From positions 558,001 through 622,000 of the forward strand of contig CAVNZM010000001.1 in the NCBI GenBank assembly GCA_963693365.1: a stretch of 64,000 nt of DNA, in the 5' to 3' direction. Both the position numbers and the translations under genes were made by a program. Below the pieces are notes generated by a model, which was not told the DNA's origin, searched no databases, and was given only the letters and a program-made list of their open reading frames with translations. Shown here in pieces: positions 43,519 to 60,950 of the stretch. The stretch's first letter is position 1; each line of letters begins with the position of its first letter. The stretch comes from Amoebidium appalachense. Its lineage: Eukaryota; Ichthyosporea.

Positions 43519-43852
43519 TCTTTTTCTCATCCTCTTCTCGCTGGGGTAAAAGCCAGCACGCCTTTACTGGCGTCATCACAACCATCGGCAGTGGTTAGGT
43601 TGTGATCTCAAGGCTAGCAAGATCGCTAGTCTCTGCACCAGGACAAAATCCAAAACCCTCACAGGCAAAGATGGACTGTACTTCATCACCGACTATGAGA
43701 TTCGTCCCTCCATCCCTCGGTCTGTTACTGCCCTGGTTGCCAACGTCAAGGTCAACAATGATCCCCAGCTCTGGCACCACCGTCTCGGCCACCGTGCCCT
43801 GTCCACCCTCACCAAGATGTGAGAGGTGACCTCGTGACAGGCCTTCCCTCAT

Positions 43853-44896
43853 TGTCATCTTCCCATGATTAACGGCAAGACTTAGAAGTTGAGTTTTACA
43901 TTTGTTTATTAGTTTGTTGTTGTTTGTTTCCTTTTCCCTTTTCCTTTCTTTCTTTCTTTCCTTTCCGTTTCCCGTGTGCACAAATATCTTTGATCTGTGT
44001 GCACCTCGAGCTATTTAGCCCGCGCACACGTATTGTTGTTTGCGTCAATGTCTAAATAAGTTGTCCAATCAGATCTCGTTATATTTTTCCAAATACAGTA
44101 ACCTACATTCCTCATTAATTCTATTCGATTCCTTTCCCATTCCATTCCTTTCTATCCTCATTCCTTTTCCTTCTTTTCCCACGACGTAGCATTGCTCTAT
44201 GTTCCCCAACTACTAGGAATACTTATATTTAGACGTGTTATGCTAAGAACATGTATAAATATATGATGTGAACTAATAGATACATAAGTGGTTTCATTTT
44301 GTTAAATGTTTCCGTGTTCTTATTAGAAGTTTCTTTCATTAGAGGGTTTTGCGTTTTATATTCTATGTGTCGACAGACATTTCGATCGATATATTTTACA
44401 CTCATAGTTTTCGTCTTTCTGATTGGAAAATAGAGTTTTCGTTCTTTTGATTGGTTTATCGATTTCACATTCCCAAGTATAAAAGGGACTTCATCTTGGA
44501 ATCAATATCAAGTAGTCGTATTCATTTCCTATGGTCCCAGAAATCGTTCCACCCCTCCGGTAACCGTTGTGTTTCTCCCGTGTGTCTCTGTGTAATAGTT
44601 GGAGAACATAGCACAATGCTACGTCGTGAGAAAAGAAGGGATAGGAATGGGAAGGAATGTAAGTTACTATGTTTGGGAAAATACATGATTGGATGACATA
44701 TTTAGATATTGACACAAACGACAATACGTGTGCGCGAGCTAAATATCTCGATATGTACACAGATCTAAGATATCGGTGTACACGGAAATAGAAAGGAAAG
44801 AAAGAAAAGGAAGAAATGAAAAGGGAAAAGGAAACAAACTACAACACATTAATAAACAAATATAAAACTCAACTTCTAAGTCTTGCTGAGAATCAT
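43853..44896. mobile_element. Copia family B LTR and inverted second LTR fragment
   Basis: 43853 to about 44594 is LTR B in plus orientation, cut at GTGTCTCTGTGT. From 44595 (AATAGTTGGAGAACATAGC) to about 44895 is the reverse complement of the 5' half of LTR B. The two arms form a long palindrome-like structure. Confidence 0.75.
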
Positions 44897-45792
44897 GTTG
44901 TAACACGTTATATTTACATATGGTAAGATCTTCTCAGTTTGTGTTATGTTTGAGTTCATATGCTTAGTGTAAATGCCACACTCCTATTATGTAAAGTGTA
45001 GCATCGATCTCCGATATGCTTGTATACTTGTAATCGTGTTGTATCGGCATTAATTGTGTATTGTAATATCGATTAGAATATTTATATGTGTGTACACGGA
45101 TCCACCCACTCAGGGAGAGACGTGTACATGTTCGTGTGTACATAAAGATCTCTAGTTATAGTTATACTATTACTATCTTGTTTGTTGATCTGTGCTCTCT
45201 TTTCCTTTCTTTTTCTCCTTCCTTATTTTCTTTTCTTTCTCTCCTTGTCTTCATGTGTATAAGTGTATTTCTTTTCTACTAATATATGTTAGGTAGATTT
45301 GTGTTACTTAATATGTGTTGATTGGACGGACAGTAACACACTTAGGCTACACTTAGAATAGCATGTGTGTTTAGACTTCATTAATTTACTTTAGTTTTCA
45401 TGTGTTGCCGGGCTTTAACCAATCATCAAGGTTAAGTGTGATTTGTCTGAGTCTTTGCAGTGTGTCATAGGTTAGAACTTCCTTGATGATGACACGAGTT
45501 GATCTTAACTAGTGTCTGTGTCCTATCGTGTACGTCTCCGCGTACCAGATCTCTCTGAAAGCAATTGGTTCTTAGTGATTGGTTTCTATTAGAGATAGAT
45601 CTGATTTCCGACTGGTCGGAAATCATGTATGCTTTAGACTTAGAGGAATTTCAGGTATTTATTCGAAGATCAGAATAAATTCAGTTCAGTCGTGTCTAAA
45701 CATTGATGTCTGTTGTGTACACTGCTCCGATCGTTTCGTGCTTTGTCGTTGTGTGTGTCTGTGGTGTTTTCACACTGCACCACTGTGTCTCT
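44896..45792 (+). mobile_element. Copia family A LTR without miniature-element insertion
   Basis: Starts TGTTGTAACACG and matches 14143-15723. At about 44955-44962 it has GTTCATATGCTTAG, the uninterrupted target of miniature element copy 1. It is cut at 45792, where a minus-strand gag begins. Confidence 0.85.
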
Positions 45793-46158
45793 GGTGGTGA
45801 GGACGGAAGGGTCGATGTTCTGAATCATATGGAGCAGGAGGCAATTGCGGGCATCCTTGAGTTCCGCGGTAGTGCCGTAGCCGTAGAAGGGGGGTTCACC
45901 GTCAACCGCGACGGTGGTAGGGGGGACGTAGTTGTCAGCAAGTACAACATCCACGAGCCGGACACCTTTAGTGCCGGTCATCATGCCAAGAAAAATGATT
46001 TCCCATTGAAAATAGGTGGTTTTGCTATCGGGACCAGTCTTCCCTTCACCTTTCCACATGGTTATTTTGTTTACGCCAGTTTTGTTTGGATCCATGATTG
46101 AAAAACGATCGCTAGTTCTAGATGTGTGTAGGGAGCGTGCAAAAGGGCTGCATAACCT
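45793..46158 (-). pseudogene. gag: Copia family A gag 5' part and primer-binding site
   Basis: On the minus strand, ATG at 46097 begins MDPNKTGVNKITMWKGEGK, followed by YFQWEIIFLGMMTGTKGVRL and PPFYGYGTTAELKDARN. The plan (short basic start, FxWE, then YGYGT) is the same as in the B and C gags but the sequence is far diverged. It ends at 45793. GGTTATGCAGCCC at 46157-46145 is the primer-binding site, directly after LTR A. Confidence 0.75.
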
Positions 46159-46273
46159 GTTAAATTGTATAAGTATTTGGGATGAAAGCAGAGACACAGT
46201 GGTGCAGTGTGAAAACACCACAGACACACACAACGACAAAGCACGAAACGATCGGAGCAGTGTACACAACAGA
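46159..46273 (-). mobile_element. Copia family A 5' LTR end, running into gap
   Basis: Reverse complement of the last about 115 bp of LTR A (CACCACTGTGTCTCTGC on the minus strand), cut off by the N gap. Confidence 0.8.
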
Positions 46274-46773
46274 NNNNNNNNNNNNNNNNNNNNNNNNNNN
46301 NNNNNNNNNNNNNNNNNNNNNNNNNNNNNNNNNNNNNNNNNNNNNNNNNNNNNNNNNNNNNNNNNNNNNNNNNNNNNNNNNNNNNNNNNNNNNNNNNNNN
46401 NNNNNNNNNNNNNNNNNNNNNNNNNNNNNNNNNNNNNNNNNNNNNNNNNNNNNNNNNNNNNNNNNNNNNNNNNNNNNNNNNNNNNNNNNNNNNNNNNNNN
46501 NNNNNNNNNNNNNNNNNNNNNNNNNNNNNNNNNNNNNNNNNNNNNNNNNNNNNNNNNNNNNNNNNNNNNNNNNNNNNNNNNNNNNNNNNNNNNNNNNNNN
46601 NNNNNNNNNNNNNNNNNNNNNNNNNNNNNNNNNNNNNNNNNNNNNNNNNNNNNNNNNNNNNNNNNNNNNNNNNNNNNNNNNNNNNNNNNNNNNNNNNNNN
46701 NNNNNNNNNNNNNNNNNNNNNNNNNNNNNNNNNNNNNNNNNNNNNNNNNNNNNNNNNNNNNNNNNNNNNNNNN
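46274..46773. other. Assembly gap (500 N)
   Basis: Exactly 500 N, a placeholder length. LTR A lies on the left and LTR B on the right, both in minus orientation. Confidence 1.
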
Positions 46774-47093
46774 AATATAATTATTCCTAATAGTTGAAGA
46801 ACATAGCACAATGCTACGTCGTGGGAAAGGAATGAGAAAGGAATGTAAGTTACTATATTTGGGAAAATACAAACGAGATATGATTGGATGACATATATAG
46901 ATTTTGACGCAAACGACAATACGTGTGCGCGAGCTAAGTATGTCGATACGTACACAGATCTAAGATGTCGTGTACACGGAAACGGAAAAGAAAGAAAGAA
47001 ATGAAGAAAGGAAAAGGAAACAAACTACAACAACTAATAAATAAATACCAAACTCAACTTCTAAGTCTTGCTGAGAATTAAGTGAAGATGACA
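46774..47093 (-). mobile_element. Copia family B LTR, 5' part, minus strand
   Basis: Reverse complement of the LTR B start, a variant beginning TGTCATCTTCACTTAATTC at 47093. It is inserted in, or abuts, the zinc-ribbon exon. Confidence 0.75.
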
Positions 47094-48685
<1,592 letters not shown>

Positions 48686-48854
48686 CGACTTTCTGCATTG
48701 AAATTAGCGAGCCTACCCAAGAATGATTGTGCTAAAAATTTTCGGGTTTGCCGTTTACATACCGTCACACCATGCTGAGTCGGCACACGCGAGGCGCCCG
48801 CCGGCCGGGCCGTGCGGGGCGATTTGGCGCCAAAGTTTGCGCAAACTATGTAAA

Positions 48855-49045
48855 CCCTAGGTGCACTGAATTCAAGTTGCACTGAATTGAATTTACATGA
48901 GCACTGGCGACGCCGGCGAGCTTTTGCACTGAATTCGATGCACTGAATCATCATGTGCCGGCCCGGGTTCGCGCCCCCCGCCCGCGCCGGTCGGTTTCAG
49001 TGCCCGGAAAGCGATTCAGTGCACCCAATTCAGTGCATCATACCC
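48855..49045. promoter_or_regulatory. Cluster of TTCAGTGCA / TGCACTGAA motifs
   Basis: At least seven copies of TTCAGTGC or its reverse complement GCACTGAA lie within about 190 bp, several as back-to-back pairs with GAATTC between them. The cluster is about 170-360 bp upstream of the minus-strand signal-anchor gene, where a promoter would be expected. It could be a set of factor-binding sites or a decayed satellite. Confidence 0.4.
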
Positions 49046-49260
49046 CCCACCCCAGGACATGCAGTACAACCCTAGCTGGCCCCTTTCCAGCTATGCACGC
49101 GTGCGCCGCGCTCGTCCCGATCGTGCCAAAGGTATGTGCTACGTCATAGGGAGTCGAATTCCAATGACTCATCTCAAGGAATGTTATCAAGGGCACTTTT
49201 TTGAGCTCCGAATATCTGCCGATAGGCTGCCGGCCGCTCAATTCCATAACCTCCGATAGC

Positions 49261-49470
49261 CCCAGATCACCGCGAGCCACCGCGGCGGCACCCCAGGGTA
49301 GCCGCCGCTAAAAATCGAATCCAGCCAATCACGAATTCTGTCCACTTGCCATACGATTATCTCCGATCGGTTTTCGGTCCGCAATCCGCAGATAATCGGG
49401 GTTAAATGAGTCAAAATGAGCCAACGGGCGCGGCGATTATCTGCGGGTACGGGAGGGAGGTTTTCGCAGA
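49261..49470. other. Unrecognised GC-rich segment with inverted repeat
   Basis: CCGCAGATAATCG near 49384 is repeated inverted as CGATTATCTGCGG near 49432. A second related word (GATTATCTCCGATCGG) is at about 49355. The segment borders a truncated copia gag and may be the end of another element. Confidence 0.35.
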
Positions 49471-49477
49471 GCATGGT

Positions 49478-49880
49478 AGTCGGTGTCGAGGAGGATTTGA
49501 CGAGCACGATCTTCACGTTCAGCCGCATAGGTCATACGGAGGTTGTGGAAAGCTTGGGCAGGTGACACATCATCGTGGATTTGACCAGAGTTATACAGCT
49601 CATCATTGGAGACGAGTTGAGTAAACATCTGTTCAAGGAAGTTGGAAGCCTCGGTGTAGGCCTCCTCAGTGTCATAGCCGTGCCACTCGTTCTCGTCCGA
49701 AGGGTCGACCCACTCGGGGGCCTTGATGACGGGCACTAACTTGGCCGCGGTGGTAGTACGTAGGTACCGGAAGATGACGGGTTCCCACTCATAATAGGTG
49801 AGACGTTTGCCGGACTTCTTGTCCGTGGTGTCATCCCCTTTCCAGGGGGTGAGGTTGAGATATGCAGGTTTCTCCAACAT
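49478..49880 (-). pseudogene. gag: Copia family C gag, 5' part only
   Basis: Starts with ATG at 49880 (MLEKPAYLNLTPWKGD) and runs without frameshift to RARQILLD near 49490, where unrelated sequence begins. Compared with the plus-strand copy at 40903 it keeps the frame through TEEAYTEASNFLEQ, which shows that the other copy is the damaged one. Confidence 0.85.
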
Positions 49881-49985
49881 GGTGATCAATCAGTCAGATG
49901 ATGCGTGAGAGAGGAATCAGATCGGTATTCAAATTTGAATATTTTCGATTGCAGCGAGAGTATGTGTTGCGAGAGCGTGCGAAAA

Positions 49986-49998
49986 TGGGCCCATAACC
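49986..49998 (-). promoter_or_regulatory. Primer-binding site of copia family C, intact
   Basis: Minus-strand GGTTATGGGCCCA directly follows the LTR end AACA. It matches the complement of the initiator tRNA-Met anticodon arm over its full length. Confidence 0.8.
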
Positions 49999-50725
49999 TG
50001 TTGTTTTGTACGGGTCTAAGGGAGCAGAGTGCACAGAGGTGTCATGTAAAACACGACTAACACATTAATGAGAGGGCAATCGGAGTTGTTCACGAGACAT
50101 TGAAAGATTCAAACAACAACTGATTCTTTATTGTACTCTCGGTTCCTTTTGTACTTGCGACTTATCACCTTATCACAACTAAAGAGGGAGAACCAATCGG
50201 TTCTATCAGAAGATAGAAAAACACATTCCGACAGAGCATGCGCATTCCAACTTCCGATTAAACTAAAGTTTAGAAACTCTTACTTAAATAAATTAAGTAA
50301 TTATACATCTAGTCACTATTAACTCACATATATATTTATGTTCGTCTCTATAAAGAAACTTATTTAAATACATATATTTCCTAATAGTCGACACTCTCAA
50401 AGTGAAGACACTTTGCAATAAACCGAATTCCATATATGTCTATTGTCCAATAACAACACACATATATTAATAGACAGGAATGCACAACACAATCTACAGA
50501 TGTACTCGCTCGCGACTATTGGCGAGCCATCCTTTTGAGAACAAAACTAAGCCATTTTGAAATAAAGGAAAGACAACGAGTGTAGCTAGCCAATCACGCT
50601 ACCTCTTAGATAAACAGAGGAGAGCAAACAGAAATAAAATACAATAAGTTCTTATCAGGCAAGAGAGCCAGGTGTGCACAGATCTACAGATATCTGTGCC
50701 CACAGAAACAAAGGAGAGAGAGATA

Positions 50726-50761
<36 letters not shown>

Positions 50762-50895
50762 GAGAGAGAGAGAGAGAGAAAGAAAAGAGAAAAGAGAAAG
50801 AGCACAAAGAAGGAAAGCAGACACGAATACAAACAAGCTAAGACACATACATACTTCAAGGCTCTTGCTGTCATACATGGTGACGTATTCTAACA
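49999..50895 (-). mobile_element. Copia family C 5' LTR, full length
   Basis: About 897 bp from TGTTAGAATACGTCACC at 50895 to AACA at 49999. It includes a C run with (CT)n at about 50730-50780 and a TATAAATAT-type box. It is next to the primer-binding site and gag of the same element. This is the reference copy for the other family C fragments. Confidence 0.85.
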
Positions 50896-50897
50896 GA

Positions 50898-51250
<353 letters not shown>

Positions 51251-52156
51251 GGTCAAGTTATGATAAGCATGAAAGATCCTCATGTGGGACTCAGTTGACA
51301 CTTTGGATATACACTTCACCAGCCCCCAGGAAAGCTGCATTTGCACATCGAAGCTTCCTGGTACTACGATTAATGTTCCAGTTTAGAATATCAGTGTGAT
51401 AAAGAGTCCTTTTCCCTGAATCCACCCCCGCCGCTGCACAATTGCGTACATGCAAGTACAAGCATGCATGTGCATAACATCATCAGTTTGGTTCATACGA
51501 CATACAGCCTCTCTTGCACCCGACTGGTCAGATCATGATCTGAGTGCTTCAAATTAGGGAGGATTGTTTGGATTCTGTCTGGCCCAGTGCAGCACCCCAT
51601 TTAGGGCTCGAACACACACACTATTCTTGTGTTGGGTTTATTTTTTATTTTGGTGGTGAAGTATTGAATACTGTGTATTCCACCTTCGTACGGACCTACG
51701 TTCAGTTCCTTCACAATCAATACTGTTAGATTTTATATGTCTCGCTGACCATAGCGGCAGTAGAGGTGTCAAATAAACACGTAGATCTTTGACTAGCCGC
51801 TTTACCTTCAATTTTATTAAAACATCTTTTTTTTGACTATCCTCTTTACCTTCAATTTTTCTAAAAGGGTAAAGGGTCACTCCTATGGGGAGAAAATATG
51901 AATTCTCAGGATACGGAAAAAAGCAGCACATCACGTTTGAAAACAAAAAGAGCGAGAAACCCATTCATCCGCACCCATTCATCCGTAAAGATTGTATGAC
52001 ATAACATAATGGTTGTCCTTGGTGGAGAGGTGGAGGTGGATACTCTAATTCATGGTCACACCAAGAGTTGCGTCACTCCCCCAAAATCGGCTTAATCACA
52101 AGAAGTTTCATTTCAACACTCGAATCCGGAATCAGCAATTCTGGCAATTTCTCCTA
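51251..52156. other. No recognised gene
   Basis: Unique sequence downstream of the nucleotide-sugar transporter stop codon, probably including its 3' UTR. No clear AATAAA-type signal stands out just after the stop. Confidence 0.5.
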
Positions 52157-58162
<6,006 letters not shown>

Positions 58163-60950
58163 TTTGGTATTGTATACACTGACAGTTGACGTGTTAAGAG
58201 ACGATTCACAGTTGGTTGAGAGGTAGGTTCGCAGTGGAAGCGCTCCAGCTAAACGAACGATTGTCATGCTGGCCAACTGACCGTTCAGGGCCAGTCAGCA
58301 TGGGTATAGTTTTAAGCGCACCAACCATCATGGCGGTGTAGCCTGGGCAAACCAGCTGTTATCAGGGTTTGCAAGCGACCGTATCAGTTTTGTCAAATTT
58401 CTAATTGATTCGGTAGGGTTTGCTTTTTTGCTTTTTTGTAGAATTATAAGAAAAGTAAGAATAGTCGGAGTAAGCGTAGAAAACCTAACATTCCGCCTAA
58501 GCCTTCTTCCGCTGGTGTACACAGGGCTTCGTATTCCAGCGTTTTCTTGGAGCGCCAGACATCTCACAATCAAACGAACATCAGCAGCTCTGGGTTTCCA
58601 ATTGGCCCGCCCCAGGGTTTGAAGTCCATACAACCCAAAATCGTTTTCAGGGTTTGCGTCACGAATCGTATCGACCCAAAATACGGTTTAGAAAACCCCG
58701 TAATACGATTAAAAGGGTCGTTCAATTAGTCAATACGAATCTGAAGGGTGTCAAAATACTCGAAATTTGCCTAAATACGATCAAAGGCGCCAAACCCAGG
58801 CAACCCATGATCGTTATGATGGAGTCCACTCAGCCCAGGGGGTGATGTAGCTACGTGGGTGAGCTATTAGTAAAAGCCTCACCTCAGGGAGGCTCTGGGC
58901 TGAGCCACTGGATGAGTCAAGATGTGAGCAGGCGTTCATATAATGCGCCCGATAAGTTTTATTTTGATGGGCTATAGCGCTGTTACGGAACGAACGCCAC
59001 TCGAGCTCTCCGACTCTCCAGGGGTTGTGTGGATTTGGCTGCGCTACCCGTGTTACCCAAATGGAAATCGTATTGTCGGAATTTTTTTTTTCTTCTGAAT
59101 CGGTTTTATTGATCCGTTAATGAAGGCAACGTGCAGCCACAGGCTACATAACCACCAAGAGAACTGAAAAAGCCAAAGCGCTACGAAATAAAAATAAAGC
59201 GACAAGTGACAAAGGACACCAGCGGGCAAAACCTTAAGTGTACGTGTATGCGTGAAACTAGTTTGCTCCAACTAGTCATATGCATCGATGTTGACCAGAC
59301 CACACTCCGCAAGAAGACATCATTACTGCTGCTTCCCAACAGGCCCCCCTCAAAACCTACCGAGGCACAGCAAGCAAGTCAGCCTCTAAAAGAGCAATGC
59401 AGACCAAATCTGAGCTAAAAAGCAATCCCAACGGGCCCGGCCCCTAGATAACCCGGAGAAACTGCATCTATCTCTCGAGAGCTCTGATAAGGTGGCCTAG
59501 TTGTGGCAGGACACACAGAAAAACACAATTACAGAATGCATGCAAGCAAACACGGTCATTGCCATAGCCCACCGCCAATAGGACGCATAGAAGCGTAGAC
59601 AGCGTGTAGAAGTTACCATACTTAGGTTGCAGTGGACCACCAGGCGTTGAAGAAACCACTTCTCAAGCGAGAAACTCCGCGAAAGGGAGATGCCCCCACA
59701 TTCTCACAGCAGTAGGAATACACCAGGCCACACCACACACATGCTGCAGTCACGTTCCCCTGAGTGGGACTCCCTCCCACCACAAAAAGAAGAAACGAAA
59801 GCCTTATATACCTGCCATGGTGAAGAATCGGGAAAAAAGTTGACGTGACAGCTAAGAGATCGAAGTGAAAGTTTAAATCCTAATGGCGGGGGGTTCACCT
59901 CGAGCTCGTATAGACCCCTACATTACTGACTTTTCTTACAATTTAATACTCCGTTAGCAATTTTACGCCCCGACAGCGAAAACAGGGCTTCATATTCCTC
60001 TTTTAAAAATAGCCACCTGATCACTTTTTACCTAGAAAAACACCAGTTTTCGTATGAAAGCACACCAAAATACACTATGGGGCATACTTGACTGCTACGA
60101 TAAACCAATACAGCACCTCCCAGCGTTAGTCGTGTTGACCCCCTGGGCTAATAGTAAATACGACGAGTTTGAGTCGTAATTCAACCCCTGCGACTCTCCG
60201 GCTGGTGATTGGGCGTTATAAACTTAGATCTCCCTAAACTTGTTTGTTTGTAAACCTACGCAGGCTTGCAATTCCTTGTTGCGCTACATATAAGGCCAGG
60301 TCGGATTTCTTTAGTGTTCGTTACCGGTAGTGGAAATGGTTGGGGCATTCTACACAAATTTAGAATGCCGCTATCATACAAAAAAATCAGGCCGCGTGGG
60401 TCATGGCGTCACGGGACCAATGAAAACAGGGGGAGTACACAGTGCGACGAGTGCGTAGGGCGCAATTTAACCCCCCAGCAATATCAAATTATTTGTTACG
60501 AATGACTAATGCGGCACCAATGAGCGTTACACGTATTGACCCCTTGTACTTGTTCCTAAATACTGTGACATTTTGGGTAAGAGTGTAGGTGATCTGGTCC
60601 ACCGTCCGACTGCCTACAGTATTGGTATTGGTCACTGAGAATTGCTACCCTGGCCGCTGACTGCCCCTACCAGCTGACAGAAATCTCCTAGAAAGCCTGC
60701 AGCATTTGCCTCAAATGCGCCAGATTCTATGCACTTAGTGTTTCCAGACTTATTGATGTGAGGTAGTTCCTCGAAAGTTAAGAGTTCTGCTACATGTAAG
60801 TCCTTAACTTCGGGAAAAATACCGTGACACCCGTCAATGTATATACAATCACCCCTAGGACATCTGCAGAAGTGTTGCCGTTGTGTCCGCGAATTGCTAC
60901 CTTCTGGTTCGTGCCCTACTTGTTGTTGACATGTTCGTATGCAGGCCAAC
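58163..60950. other. Intergenic region without recognised gene
   Basis: Lies between the divergent transporter (-) and serine decarboxylase (+) genes. A T9-C-T2 run at 59080 followed by GGTTTTATTGATCCG reads on the minus strand as AATAAAACC then an A-rich tail. It may be the end of a retroposed copy. I recognise no coding sequence. Confidence 0.5.

Larger units (their letters stand above)
42991..43655 (+). mobile_element. Miniature LTR retrotransposon with a tRNA gene in each LTR, copy 3
   Basis: The 5' LTR is 42991-43285 (with a 6-bp AATCGG insertion) and the 3' LTR 43367-43655, with an 81-bp internal region. Perfect target duplication CCCTC at 42986-42990 and 43656-43660. TGGTAGCA and GAGTGGGGA are again adjacent to the LTRs. 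It sits in the protease-integrase region of the same copia element as copy 2. Confidence 0.9.
40903..43852 (+). pseudogene. gag-pol: Copia family C gag-protease-integrase region, split by two miniature elements and several frameshifts
   Basis: Gag starts MSKKPAYLNLTPWKG at 40903. A frameshift near 41132 is followed by EQMFTQRVSND and LRMTYAAEREDRARQ. The frame is cut at 41324 by one miniature element, resumes as FKTVTPYLTMARRL after 41984, runs to a C run at 42442, and continues one frame off. A zinc-knuckle-like CAYCHEDHHVTQC follows, with spacing slightly off the usual CX2CX4HX4C. A protease-like WDSASNVH comes next. It is cut again at 42990, and after 43656 shows the pre-integrase motif LWHHRLGHRALS. 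A one-base shift follows and a family B LTR truncates it at 43853. The element is dead. Confidence 0.8.
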
